The notes under the pieces: generated by a model
The model's database searches: none
What the model saw: the letters and a program-made list of their open reading frames with translations, nothing else
Told to the model about the DNA's origin: nothing
Program-made: the position numbers and the translations under genes
Assembly: GCF_004348115.1 (NCBI RefSeq)
Contig: NZ_QPFB01000001.1
Span: forward strand, 473,978 to 537,977
DNA from: Stenotrophomonas sp. ATCM1_4
GTDB lineage: Bacteria; Pseudomonadota; Gammaproteobacteria; Xanthomonadales; Xanthomonadaceae
Length of the DNA stretch: 64,000 nt
Reading direction: 5' to 3'
Shown: positions 18,034 through 26,251 of the stretch, one piece after another
Numbering within the stretch: the first letter of the stretch is position 1
How the letters are laid out: each line of letters begins with the position of its first letter

Positions 18034-18912
18034 TCAGTCGTTTGAAATTCGATTGCGCAGCAGCAGGCCGCGGGCGGAGAGGCTGACCAGCAGCACGAAC
18101 ACGGTCAGGACCAGTGCGCCGGCCCAGGCCAGCACCTGCCAGGATTCATACGGGCTGCCGGCGAACTGGTTCATCACCACCGGCACCGAGGCCATCGGCT
18201 GGAACACGTTGCTGTTCCAGTACTGGTTGCCGAAGGCGGTGAACAGCAGCGGCGCGGTCTCGCCGGAGATGCGTGCCAGCGCCAGCAGGATGCCGGTGAC
18301 AATGCCGGCCATGGCGCTGCGGTACAGCACCTGCATGATCACCTTCCACTGCGGCACGCCCAGCGCCAGCGCGGCTTCGCGCATCTGCACCGGTACCAGC
18401 CGCAGCATTTCGTCGGTGGTGCGGATCACCACCGGCAGCACGATGAAGGCCAGCGACAGCGCACCGGCGAAGGCGGAGAACTGGCCGCCGGTCTGCATCA
18501 CGTACAGCGTGTAGACGAACAGGCCCAGCACGATCGACGGCGCCGACAGCAGGATGTCGTTGACGAAGCGCACCACCGTGCCTGCCTTGCGCGCATTGCC
18601 GTACTCGGCCAGCCAGGTGCCGGCGGCCACGCCCAGCGGCGTGCCGATGGCGATGGCCAGCGCGCACATCACCGCGCTGCCGAAGAAGGCGTTGAGCAGG
18701 CCGCCTTCCTGCATCGGCGGCGGCGTCATCTTGGTGAACAGGTCGAGGTTGATGCCCGGCAGGCCCTTGGACAGCAGCGTCCACAGGATCCAGCCGAGGA
18801 AGAACAGGCCGAACAGCGCGGTGGCGCAGGCCAGCAGCAGGGCCAGGCCGTTGGTGATGCGACGACGCAGGTACAGCGCGTCGGCGGCCTTGTGGGAAGC
18901 GACGGTGGACAT
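18034..18912 (-). CDS. pstA: Phosphate ABC transporter permease PstA
   Basis: This is one of the two inner-membrane permease subunits of the phosphate importer. The 292-residue protein has six predicted membrane segments and the BPD_transp_1 loop [17 protein letters not shown]. The start codon shares its first base with the pstC stop (TGATG), so the two permeases are translationally coupled. Confidence 0.96.
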   Translation of the reverse strand: MSTVASHKAADALYLRRRITNGLALLLACATALFGLFFLGWILWTLLSKGLPGINLDLFTKMTPPPMQEGGLLNAFFGSAVMCALAIAIGTPLGVAAGTWLAEYGNARKAGTVVRFVNDILLSAPSIVLGLFVYTLYVMQTGGQFSAFAGALSLAFIVLPVVIRTTDEMLRLVPVQMREAALALGVPQWKVIMQVLYRSAMAGIVTGILLALARISGETAPLLFTAFGNQYWNSNVFQPMASVPVVMNQFAGSPYESWQVLAWAGALVLTVFVLLVSLSARGLLLRNRISND

Positions 18913-19880
18913 CAGTTGCCCTCCTTGCGGGACAGGCGCAGCAGCATCAGTCGGGCGATGGCCAGCACCACGAAGGTGACGATGAACAGCACGAAGCCGA
19001 GCAGCAGCAGCGCCGAGCGGTAGGTTTCGGTGGCTTCGCCGAAGTCGTTGGCGATCAGCGCGGCGATGGTGGTGCCCGGCTCCAGCAGCGACGGGGTCAG
19101 GCGCACGCTGTTGCCGATCACGAAGGCCACGGCCATGGTTTCACCCAGGGCGCGGCCCAGGCCGAGGAACACGCCGCCGATCACCGCCGAGCGGGTGTAG
19201 GGCAGCACGATGTCCCAGCTCACTTCCCACTTGGTCGAGCCCAGCGCGTAGGCCGACTCCTTCAGGCGGGTCGGCACGGTGAGGAACACCTCGCGCATCA
19301 CCGAGGAGATGAACGGGATCACCATGATCGCCAGCACGAAGCCGGCGGTGAGCATGCCTATGCCCAGCGGCGGCCCCTGGAACAACGCGCCGATGACCGG
19401 CAGGCCGCCGAGGTTCTCGTTGAGGAACGGGGTGACGTACTCGGTCATCACCGGCACCAGCACGAACAGGCCCCACATGCCGTAGATGATCGACGGGATG
19501 CCGGCCAGCAGTTCGATGGCGGTGCCGACCGGGCCGCGCAGCCAGCGCGGCGCCACCTCGGTCAGGAAGAAGGCGATGCCGAAGCTCACCGGCACGGCGA
19601 TCAGCATGGCGATCAGCGCGGTGACGATGGTGCCGTAGATCGGCGCCAGCGCGCCGAACTTGTTCTCCACCGGATTCCAGTCGGCGGAGTAGAAGAAGCT
19701 CAGGCCCTGTTCCTGCAGGGCATGGCGGCCGCCCCACAGCATGGACAGCGCGGCGCTGGCCAGGGCGACCAGCACGAAGATGACGGTGGCGATCAGGAAC
19801 CAGCGGAACAGCCGGTCATTGCGGGCATCGCGCACATCACGCGAGCTGGGCGAAGCGAGGGACGGTGCGATGGCATTCAT
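18912..19880 (-). CDS. pstC: Phosphate ABC transporter permease PstC
   Basis: This is the second permease subunit of the PstSCAB importer. The 322-residue protein has an N-terminal cytosolic stretch, a first helix near 28-48, six further helices and the EAA-like loop [18 protein letters not shown]. It is separated from pstS1 by 285 bp containing a long palindromic repeat, so expression may partly depend on read-through from pstS1. Confidence 0.96.
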   Translation of the reverse strand: MNAIAPSLASPSSRDVRDARNDRLFRWFLIATVIFVLVALASAALSMLWGGRHALQEQGLSFFYSADWNPVENKFGALAPIYGTIVTALIAMLIAVPVSFGIAFFLTEVAPRWLRGPVGTAIELLAGIPSIIYGMWGLFVLVPVMTEYVTPFLNENLGGLPVIGALFQGPPLGIGMLTAGFVLAIMVIPFISSVMREVFLTVPTRLKESAYALGSTKWEVSWDIVLPYTRSAVIGGVFLGLGRALGETMAVAFVIGNSVRLTPSLLEPGTTIAALIANDFGEATETYRSALLLLGFVLFIVTFVVLAIARLMLLRLSRKEGN

Positions 19881-19992
19881 GGCAGCGGCGTAGGCCCAAG
19901 GGGGAGGCGGTTTTGGTTCTGTCCCCGGTATTCCGGGAAGGACACAGCGGTGGCAACGTTGTCCGCGCGGTGGCGGGGGAAGCGGAGGCGTT

Positions 19993-20083
19993 CGTCATTC
20001 CCGCGAAGGCGGGGATCGTTCCTGCCTTTACCCCCGATGCAACCCCGGAAGCAGGAGCGGTTCCCGCCTTCGCGGGAATGACG
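19993..20083. repeat. 91-bp imperfect palindromic repeat, CGTCATTCCCGCGAAGG type
   Basis: CGTCATTCCCGCGAAGGCGG at the left end is mirrored by CCGCCTTCGCGGGAATGACG at the right end, with a partly complementary centre (CCTGCC / GCAGG). The whole unit can fold into one long hairpin. This is a MITE- or REP-like dispersed repeat of a kind common in Xanthomonadaceae. It sits inside the pst operon, between pstS1 and pstC. Confidence 0.8.
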
Positions 20084-20130
20084 ACAACAGCAACAACGAC
20101 AACGGTCCTGCGGGTACTGCTTGCAACCTG

Positions 20131-20157
20131 CACGGGTGCGCCAGCGGCGCACCCGTG
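20131..20157 (-). terminator. Hairpin directly after pstS1
   Basis: CACGGGTGCGCC and GGCGCACCCGTG form a perfect 12-bp stem with an AGC loop, 9 bp after the pstS1 stop. Without a T-run it may act as partial terminator or 3' stabiliser, giving the usual excess of PstS over the membrane subunits. Confidence 0.55.
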
Positions 20158-20165
20158 TGGTTCCA

Positions 20166-21257
20166 TTACTTGAACTCGGCGGCCCAGTAGCTTTCGATCT
20201 GGGTCACCAGCTCCGCCGGCAGCGGCACGTAGTGCAGTTCGTTGGCCTGGGTCTGGCCGTTCTCGAAGGCCCACTTGAAGAAGGCCAGGGTGTCGGCGCT
20301 GCGCTTGGCGTCCTTCGGCTGCTTGTGCATCAGCATGAAGTTGGTGGCGGTGATCGGCCACGCATTGGCGCCCGGGGCGTTGGTGATGACCAGGTTGAAG
20401 TCCTTGGCGTTGGCCCAGTCGGCGCTGGCGGCAGCGGCGGCGAAGGTCTCGGCGGTCGGTTGCACCCAGTTGCCGGCGGCGTTCTGCATCGACGCGTACG
20501 GCATGTTGTTCTGCAGCGCGTAGGCCAGCTCGACGTAGCCCAGCGAACCCTTGATCTGCTGCACGTAGGAGGCGACGCCTTCGTTGCCCTTGCCGCCCAC
20601 GCCATCCGGCCACTGCACCGAGGTGCCTTCGCCGACCTTGTCCTTCCACTCGCCGCTCACCTTGGACAGGTAGTTGGAGAAGTTGAAGGTGGTGCCCGAA
20701 CCGTCGGAGCGGTGCACCAGGGTGATCTTGGTGTCGGGCAGGGTCACGCCCGGGTTGGCATCGGCGATGGCCTTGTCATTCCACTGGGTGACCTTGCCCA
20801 GGAAGATGTCCGCCAGCAGGGCGCCGCTCAGGCGCAGCTGGCCCGGCTGGATGCCTTCCAGGTTGACCACCGGGACCACGCCGCCGATCGCCGACGGGAA
20901 CTGGCCGAGGCCGGCCTGGGCCAGCTCTTCGCTGGACAGCGGCTTGTCGGAGGAACCGAAGTCGACGGTGCCGGCCTTGATCTGGGCGATACCGCCGCCC
21001 GAGCCGATCGACTGGTAGTTGATCTTGGCGCCGGTGGCGGTGTTGTAGTCGGCCGACCACTTCGACACGAGCGGGAAGATGAACGAGGCGCCTGCGCCGG
21101 AGATCTCGGCGGCAACCTTGTCACCCGCGGCCGGGGCACCGGCAGCAGCGTTTTCCGGGTTGGAAGCGGTGGGGTTGCCGTTGTTGCCACCGCAGGCCGA
21201 CAGGCCCAGGGCAATGGCCAGGGAAAGGGCGGCAAGGCCGGTCGTGTGCAGCTTCAT
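20166..21257 (-). CDS. pstS: Phosphate ABC transporter substrate-binding lipoprotein PstS (copy 1)
   Basis: This is a periplasmic phosphate-binding component. The 363-residue protein has a lipoprotein signal (LGLSACGGNNG; the Cys would be lipidated), a short Ala/Pro linker, then the PstS fold starting ISGAGASFIFPLVSKW. Phosphate-site motifs QSIGSGGGIAQ, DFGSSDKPLS and HRSDGSGTTFNF are present. It lies directly upstream of pstCAB and downstream of a second pstS. A Pho-box candidate ends 55 bp before the ATG. Confidence 0.96.
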   Translation of the reverse strand: MKLHTTGLAALSLAIALGLSACGGNNGNPTASNPENAAAGAPAAGDKVAAEISGAGASFIFPLVSKWSADYNTATGAKINYQSIGSGGGIAQIKAGTVDFGSSDKPLSSEELAQAGLGQFPSAIGGVVPVVNLEGIQPGQLRLSGALLADIFLGKVTQWNDKAIADANPGVTLPDTKITLVHRSDGSGTTFNFSNYLSKVSGEWKDKVGEGTSVQWPDGVGGKGNEGVASYVQQIKGSLGYVELAYALQNNMPYASMQNAAGNWVQPTAETFAAAAASADWANAKDFNLVITNAPGANAWPITATNFMLMHKQPKDAKRSADTLAFFKWAFENGQTQANELHYVPLPAELVTQIESYWAAEFK

Positions 21258-21311
21258 GCGTCACTCCATAGCGGGAGAAAGGCTGGCGGCGCCAGCGGAT
21301 GCGGCTATGAA

Positions 21312-21329
21312 ATGATGTTTTTGTTACAG
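21312..21329 (-). promoter_or_regulatory. Candidate Pho box upstream of pstS1
   Basis: On the minus strand the sequence is CTGTAACAAAAACATCAT, with an additional ATGTAATCAGG half-site 11 bp before it. It resembles the PhoB pattern of CTGTCAT repeats 11 bp apart. It is 55 bp from the pstS1 start, the same distance seen at the porin gene. Confidence 0.6.
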
Positions 21330-21538
21330 CCTGATTACATGCTGAAAAAAATCTGAAAACCCCATGTTCATCAATGGGCTACAGGATGCAACGGGGTGTC
21401 CGGAAACGGCCGGGACAGCGGTGCTGTGTGACGCGTTTGACCTTCCGGATGACGCCAGGGCGGAATGCCGGGGCATGCCCGGCAGGGCCTTCCCGTTGGC
21501 ACCGCGGCGGTGCGTAATTCCGTGCTGCCGGGATGTGC

Positions 21539-21569
21539 AAAAAAAGGCGCGGATCGCTCGATCCGCGCC
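21539..21569 (-). terminator. Rho-independent terminator of pstS2
   Basis: On the minus strand GGCGCGGATCG and CGATCCGCGCC form an 11-bp stem with a 2-nt gap, followed by seven T residues. It lies about 40 bp after the pstS2 stop, so pstS2 forms its own transcript. Confidence 0.9.
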
Positions 21570-21606
21570 TGAGGCGACGAGGGAGAGGGACTCGTCGGCT
21601 CTACAC

Positions 21607-22626
21607 TCAGTAACGCGCGTTCTGCTGCCAGTAGGTTTCGATCTGGCGGACAAGGCTGTCCGGCAGCGGCACGTAGTCCAGCTGGCGGGCCTGTGCATCA
21701 CCGTTGGCGTAGATCCAGCGGAAGTAGTCCAGCGCGGCCTTGGCGCCTTCGGCGGTCTTGGGCTGCTTGCGCATCAGGATGAAGTTGGTGGCGGTGATCG
21801 GCCAGGCCTGCTCACCCGGGGCGTTGGTCATCACCAGGTAGAAGTCGCGGGCATTGGCCCAGTCGGCGCTGGCGGCAGCGGCCGAGAAGGTCTCGTCACG
21901 CGGCTGCACGAAGTTGCCGGCGGCGTTCTTCATGCGCGAGAAGGTCAGGCGGTTCTGCAGCGCGTAGGAGAACTCGACGTAGCCGATCGAACCCTTGATC
22001 TGCTTGACGTAGGCGGCGACGCCTTCGTTGCCCTTGCCGCCGATGCCGACCGGCCACTGCACGCTGGTGCCTTCACCGACGCTGGTCTTCCAGTCGTTGT
22101 TGACCTTGGACAGGTAGTTGACGAAGTTGAAGGTGGTGCCCGAACCGTCGGAGCGGTGCACGACGGTGATCTTCGCGTCGGGCAGGGCCAGGCCGGCGTT
22201 GAGGGCGACGATGGCCGGGTCGTTCCACTTGGTGATGCGGCCCAGGAAGATGTTGGCCAGGGTCGGGCCGTCGAGCTTCATGGCACCGGCTTCGACGCCG
22301 GCCACGTTGATGACCGGCACCACGCCGCCGATCACCGACGGGAACTGCACCAGGCCCGAGGAGGCCAGTTCTTCCGGACGCAGCGGAGCGTCGGAGGAGC
22401 CGAAATCGACGGTGTTGGCCTTGATCTGGGCGATGCCGCCGCCGGAGCCGATCGACTGGTAGTTCACCCGCTTGCCGGTGGCGGCGCTGTAGTCGGCCGA
22501 CCACTTGGACATGACCGGGTAGATGAAGGAGGCGCCAGCGCCGGTGACATCGGTGGCATTGGCGGCGAACACGGACGACGCGGCGAGGATGGCGACGACG
22601 GCGCGCGATTTGATGGCGTGGATCAC
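21607..22626 (-). CDS. pstS: Phosphate-binding protein PstS (copy 2, soluble)
   Basis: This second phosphate-binding protein of 339 residues has a normal signal peptide (VVAILAASSVFAANA) and no lipobox, unlike copy 1. The core is very similar to copy 1, with DVTGAGASFIYPVMSKW, QSIGSGGGIAQ, DFGSSDAPLR and HRSDGSGTTFNF. The start is GTG at 22626, supported by AGGAG six bases upstream; no ATG is available. A strong Pho box and its own terminator indicate separate Pho-controlled expression. Two PstS proteins may differ in affinity, or one may have an extracellular or signalling role; this is inference. Confidence 0.93.
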   Translation of the reverse strand: MIHAIKSRAVVAILAASSVFAANATDVTGAGASFIYPVMSKWSADYSAATGKRVNYQSIGSGGGIAQIKANTVDFGSSDAPLRPEELASSGLVQFPSVIGGVVPVINVAGVEAGAMKLDGPTLANIFLGRITKWNDPAIVALNAGLALPDAKITVVHRSDGSGTTFNFVNYLSKVNNDWKTSVGEGTSVQWPVGIGGKGNEGVAAYVKQIKGSIGYVEFSYALQNRLTFSRMKNAAGNFVQPRDETFSAAAASADWANARDFYLVMTNAPGEQAWPITATNFILMRKQPKTAEGAKAALDYFRWIYANGDAQARQLDYVPLPDSLVRQIETYWQQNARY

Positions 22627-22711
22627 GAATGGCTCCTGGGAGGTGAATGTGCGGTGAGTTCCGCCCGGCGCCTATTCCATAACCATTTGATGACAACGCA
22701 GCGTCTGTCAT

Positions 22712-22729
22712 ATGACGACGCGGTGACAG
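22712..22729 (-). promoter_or_regulatory. Strong Pho box upstream of pstS2
   Basis: The minus strand reads CTGTCACCGCGTCGTCAT, two 7-mers close to CTGTCAT separated by 4 bases. It is 86 bp from the pstS2 start, with a further TTGTCATCAAA half-site downstream. This closely fits the known PhoB operator. Confidence 0.8.
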
Positions 22730-22740
22730 CCGCAACCTGC

Positions 22741-23520
22741 TCAGAAGCTGGCCGTGATCGCCTCCGGCAGCGGGTAGCTGCGGCCCTTGGGTTGCAGGGT
22801 GTAGTGCTTGACCGGCAGCGTGTGGCGATCCTCCACGCATTGGCCGGCGGCATCCTCGCGGTTGATGATCCCGGTGATGCGCTCGCGCACCCGCAGGGTG
22901 GCAAAGCCCTGTGCCGGCGGTGGCTCCACTTCGAGGGTCCGCTCGACGTCGTTGAACTCGCCGGTGCAGCGGGTGTCCCATTCGCCGCTGAAAAGGTTCA
23001 TCACGATCTGGCCGGTGACCGGCGTGAGCCGGTCCTTGTCCAGCACGAACAATTGCAGGCGTGTGTCAGAGAACGGGTTGGGCTGCGAGGAGCCACTGCG
23101 CGAGATGCGCACGCCGAACGCGCGTACGTCCGCGGACAGGCGGTAGCGGGCGGTGTCCAGGCTGACGCCCTCGATGCGGACGGCGTCGCTGCTCATCGCG
23201 CCGGGCAGGCGCACGGTGGCGCGCGGGCGCAGCGTGGTGGTGTCGACCACCAGCAGGTCCAGGTCGCCGTCGCGGTAGGAGCCGTCCTCCTGCCATTCAC
23301 CGAGCAGCGGCACGGCCATCAGGGTCAGGGAGGTGTCGGCCGGCCAGACACGACAGACGCCCTGGGTGGCGTCGATGCGCATCTGGCCATGTTCCGGCAG
23401 GGTGCCGGCGGGCAGTTGCGCATAGGCCTGGCGGATGCGGGTGGCGCTGTCGGCGCCGCAGTCCTGGGCCAATGCCGTGACGGGGAGGGCGAGCAGGAAC
23501 AGCAGCAGGGCGATGCGCAT
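22741..23520 (-). CDS. Secreted protein of unknown function in the Pho island
   Basis: I do not recognise this family. The 259-residue product starts MRIALLLFLLALPVTALAQ, a clear signal peptide, and the mature part has few Cys (three or four), mixed beta-like sequence and no membrane helix. It lies between the porin and pstS2 genes on the same strand, ending 12 bp before the Pho box of pstS2. An earlier in-frame ATG (at about 23553, MLRFYVINGLI) is possible but would spoil the signal peptide. A link to phosphate uptake is suggested only by position. Confidence 0.75.
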   Translation of the reverse strand: MRIALLLFLLALPVTALAQDCGADSATRIRQAYAQLPAGTLPEHGQMRIDATQGVCRVWPADTSLTLMAVPLLGEWQEDGSYRDGDLDLLVVDTTTLRPRATVRLPGAMSSDAVRIEGVSLDTARYRLSADVRAFGVRISRSGSSQPNPFSDTRLQLFVLDKDRLTPVTGQIVMNLFSGEWDTRCTGEFNDVERTLEVEPPPAQGFATLRVRERITGIINREDAAGQCVEDRHTLPVKHYTLQPKGRSYPLPEAITASF

Positions 23521-23570
23521 GATCAATCCGTTGATGACGTAGAACCGCAGCATAGCCGCTCGCCCGGCGA

Positions 23571-23709
23571 GGGAACGGCCTTGGCCGCGAGGCCGGAAAT
23601 GCATCCGGCCGCGAAACGACGAACGGCGGACTGGCTTCCGACGAGGATCACGACAATGGGTATTCCCGCGTTCGGAACGACGACGGGCTTCGCGGCCAAG
23701 GTCGTTCCC
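23571..23709. repeat. 139-bp element with 24-bp inverted ends
   Basis: GGGAACGGCCTTGGCCGCGA begins the left end. The right end, read on the other strand, begins GGGAACGACCTTGGCCGCGA. The core GGAACGGCCTTGGCCG recurs at 37214. This looks like a short non-coding mobile or REP-type element between the porin terminator and the secreted unknown. Confidence 0.65.
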
Positions 23710-23715
23710 CCAAGG

Positions 23716-23746
23716 AAAAAGAGAACGCCCCTTGCGGGGCGTTCTC
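23716..23746 (-). terminator. Rho-independent terminator of the porin gene
   Basis: On the minus strand GAGAACGCCCC-GCAA-GGGGCGTTCTC is followed by TTTTT. It is a strong 11-bp stem 22 bp after the porin stop codon. Confidence 0.92.
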
Positions 23747-23767
23747 CTCGATCATCGCTGCCTGGGC

Positions 23768-24976
23768 TTACCAGAAGAACTGCAGGCGGGCTTCCAGGAT
23801 GTTCGGCTTGTCGCTGAGGAAGGTGCGGGCGCTGGAGCTGTACTTCTTGCTGTCGACCATCACGTAGTTCAGCGAGGCCTTGAAGTTCGAACGCCAGTAC
23901 CAGTTGGCGCCCACGGTCCAGATGTCCATCTTGCCGCCGAGCACGCCGTCCACCAGCGGAGCACCACCGATCACGGCCGGGGCGCGCAGGCCACCGTCGT
24001 TCAGGTCGATGCTGTCGAAGCGGGCGCCCAGCTGCCACATGCCACGGCCCGGATCGTCCGGCAGGCCCAGGCTCGGGGTGCCGCCCTTGTAGCCCCAGGT
24101 TTCGCCGGTGACGTTCCACACGCCGCTGACGTAGTAGCCGTCGGTGGTGTAGTTGTCATGGTCGTAGCGCTTGACCTTGGAGTTGTAGTACTCGGCCTGG
24201 GCCTTGAACGGACCCTGCACGTACATGGCTTCGGCACCGATGGTGCTGATGCGGTCGCTGTCCTTCAGGTCGCCGCTGTCGACCAGGCGCACGGTGGCCA
24301 GGTCGGCGTTCGGGCGGGCGCGCCAGCGCAGGGTGTCCGCGTCGGTGTCGTAATCGACGTAGCTCAGGCCCAGGTGCAGGATGTTGCCCTTCTCGTTGAT
24401 CGGGGCGAAGGTGCCGCGCACGCCGTAGCCGCTGCCATGGGCCAGGTCGCGGGTCAGTTCGCGGCCGAACGCCGACGCGGTGACCGACCAGTCGCTGTCA
24501 CCGATGCTGTAGCCCAGGCCGAGGCGACGGGCCACGGCATAGGTGTTGGTCACGGTGGCCTTGGAGATGAAGTCGTTGTTCTTGGTGCTGGACAGCTCTT
24601 CCAGGCTGTTGGGCTGCTTGAACTGGCCGGCCTGCAGGTAGTGGTTGCTGTTGCCGCCCAGCTTGTACTTCAGGTTGGTGTCCAGGAACTTGTCGGCCTT
24701 GGCGTCGTAGCCGACCACCCATTCCACGTTGCCCGGGCCCTTGCCCTTGAGCACCAGCTCGGCGCGGCGCAGCTCGAACTCGCTGTCCTTGCCGTTCTTG
24801 GCGACGCCGTTCAGGTCGGCGCGGTCGTTGTCGAACCAGTTGCCATCAGCCTGCACCAGGCCTTCGAAGGTGATTTCGGAGCCGCCGATGACATCGATGG
24901 CGATTTCGGCGTGTGCAGCCGGGACAAACAGCGCCGACACAACGGCTGCAGTGAGGAGTTGGCGATGCAGTTTCAT
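23768..24976 (-). CDS. OprO/OprP-family phosphate-selective porin
   Basis: This outer membrane beta-barrel likely admits phosphate or polyphosphate. The 402-residue product has a signal peptide (MKLHRQLLTAAVVSALFVPAAHA) and the Porin_O_P pattern: FEGLVQADGNWF, a series of amphipathic strands such as RRAELVLKGKGPGNVEWVVGYD, and a terminal aromatic (QFFW). The ATG at 24976 was chosen because upstream in-frame sequence would precede the signal peptide. It has a Pho-box-like site 55 bp upstream and lies next to the pst genes. Basic residues needed for phosphate selectivity cannot be confirmed by eye. Confidence 0.92.
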   Translation of the reverse strand: MKLHRQLLTAAVVSALFVPAAHAEIAIDVIGGSEITFEGLVQADGNWFDNDRADLNGVAKNGKDSEFELRRAELVLKGKGPGNVEWVVGYDAKADKFLDTNLKYKLGGNSNHYLQAGQFKQPNSLEELSSTKNNDFISKATVTNTYAVARRLGLGYSIGDSDWSVTASAFGRELTRDLAHGSGYGVRGTFAPINEKGNILHLGLSYVDYDTDADTLRWRARPNADLATVRLVDSGDLKDSDRISTIGAEAMYVQGPFKAQAEYYNSKVKRYDHDNYTTDGYYVSGVWNVTGETWGYKGGTPSLGLPDDPGRGMWQLGARFDSIDLNDGGLRAPAVIGGAPLVDGVLGGKMDIWTVGANWYWRSNFKASLNYVMVDSKKYSSSARTFLSDKPNILEARLQFFW

Positions 24977-25030
24977 GGATGGGTAGCCTTGCAGGCAGGT
25001 TGAGGATGCTGCGAAGGCTAGGGCGTAAAG

Positions 25031-25048
25031 ATTGCGTAAATGTGACAG
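25031..25048 (-). promoter_or_regulatory. Candidate Pho box upstream of the porin gene
   Basis: The minus strand reads CTGTCACATTTACGCAAT. The first half fits CTGTCAT well and the second poorly. Its distance to the start codon (55 bp) is identical to that of the pstS1 site, which supports it. Confidence 0.5.
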
Positions 25049-25145
25049 TCCGGCGACGACCTTCCGCGCACGCAACGCCCATGCCCGCGTATTGGACGCG
25101 GGCGCTGTTACGGTCAGGTGTCGTGCAGATGGCAGCCGGCCGCGC

Positions 25146-25901
25146 TCAGGCGTCGGCCGTCTTGTCCTTGAAGTGACACAGATCGCGGATCACGCATTGC
25201 GGGCAGTCCGGCTTGCGCGCCTTGCAGACGTAGCGGCCGTGCAGGATCAGCCAATGGTGCGCGTCCTGCAGGAATTCCCCTGGGATCACCTTCAACAAGC
25301 CATCCTCCACCGCGCGCACGTCCTTGCCGGGCGCCAGGCCGGTGCGGTTGGCGACGCGGAAGATATGCGTGTCCACCGCCATGGTCGGTTGCCCGAAGGC
25401 GGTGTTGAGCACCACGTTGGCGGTCTTGCGGCCGACGCCGGGCAGGGCTTCCAGCGCGGCGCGGTCGGCGGGCACTTCGCCCCCGTACTTCTGCACCAGG
25501 ATCGCGCAGGCGGCGATGACGTTCTTCGCCTTGGCGTTGAACAGGCCGATGGTGGCGATGTAACGCTTGAGCCCTTCCTCGCCCAGGTCGAGGATGGCCT
25601 GGGCGGTGTTGGCCACCGGGAACAACTTGCGGGTGGCCTTGTTGACGCCCACGTCGGTGGCCTGCGCCGACAGCGTCACCGCCACCAGCAGTTCGAACGG
25701 CGTGCTGTATTCCAGTTCGGTCTTGGGGTGCGGGTTGAGCTCGCGCAGGCGGGTGAACATCTCCCGCACTTCCTCGCGGCTCATGCGCTTGCTGGCACGC
25801 GGCGTCGACGGCTTCTTCACCGTCGCAGCGCTTGCTGGGGTGGCGGCGTTGCGGGGCGCGGCCTTGCGCGCCACGGCTTTCTTCACGGTGGGGGCAGTCA
25901 T
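25146..25901 (-). CDS. nth: Endonuclease III
   Basis: This DNA glycosylase/AP lyase removes oxidised pyrimidines. The 251-residue protein contains the helix-hairpin-helix LPGVGRKTANVVLNTAFG with the catalytic Lys, the catalytic Asp in VDTHIFRVANR, and the 4Fe-4S cluster C-X6-C-X2-C-X5-C in CKARKPDCPQCVIRDLC. It has an unusual Lys/Ala/Pro-rich N-terminal extension of about 40 residues before MSREEVREMF, which is where most Nth proteins begin. That ATG (25784) could also be used. The annotated start overlaps the upstream gene stop (ATGA). Confidence 0.95.
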   Translation of the reverse strand: MTAPTVKKAVARKAAPRNAATPASAATVKKPSTPRASKRMSREEVREMFTRLRELNPHPKTELEYSTPFELLVAVTLSAQATDVGVNKATRKLFPVANTAQAILDLGEEGLKRYIATIGLFNAKAKNVIAACAILVQKYGGEVPADRAALEALPGVGRKTANVVLNTAFGQPTMAVDTHIFRVANRTGLAPGKDVRAVEDGLLKVIPGEFLQDAHHWLILHGRYVCKARKPDCPQCVIRDLCHFKDKTADA

Positions 25902-26242
25902 GCAGTGGGCTTTCCCGCGGCCCGTGCCTTGGCACGGGCGAGGATGGCGGCCGCTGCCGAGGGCAGGGCGGGTTTGTGGTCCGGTGCCGGCGGTGGCGCG
26001 CGGCGTGCTTCGCGTTCGGCCGCGCGCCGGGCCAGCCGTGCATCGCGCGCGCGGTGGCGTTCACGCGCGGCCCAGGCCTGGCGCAGGCGCTGCTGTGCTT
26101 CCAGCAACGGCTGTACCTGCGCGGTATCCAGCCCGGCGGCTTCGGGCGCGTACTCCATCAGCCCGGCGCGCACGGCGGCGTCGATGTCGTCGTCGGCGAT
26201 GAACTGCAGCAGCTGTTGCGGTGTGGCGGTCACGGCAGGCAT
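25898..26242 (-). CDS. Small hypothetical protein coupled to nth
   Basis: This 114-residue protein is not assigned to a family. Residues 1-55 look globular and acidic (TPQQLLQFIADDDIDAAV). The rest is a charged Arg/Ala-rich helix (RERHRARDARLARRAAERE) and a Pro/Ala tail, possibly a coiled coil or nucleic-acid-binding region. It overlaps nth by ATGA and lies 9 bp after the crotonase gene, so the three genes likely share one transcript. Confidence 0.7.
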   Translation of the reverse strand: MPAVTATPQQLLQFIADDDIDAAVRAGLMEYAPEAAGLDTAQVQPLLEAQQRLRQAWAARERHRARDARLARRAAEREARRAPPPAPDHKPALPSAAAAILARAKARAAGKPTA

Positions 26243-26251
26243 CGGTGCAGC

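Larger units (their letters stand above)
21258..21606. other. Intergenic region between pstS2 and pstS1
   Basis: This 349-bp stretch contains the pstS2 terminator (21539-21569) and the AT-rich pstS1 promoter with its Pho-box candidate (21312-21329). Between about 21360 and 21535 nothing recognisable is seen. Confidence 0.7.

Noticed and set aside
21364..23817. 817-codon plus-strand frame opposite pstS2 and the secreted unknown
   Set aside because: It runs through the pstS2 coding strand, terminator and Pho box and has low-complexity composition, so it is a shadow.
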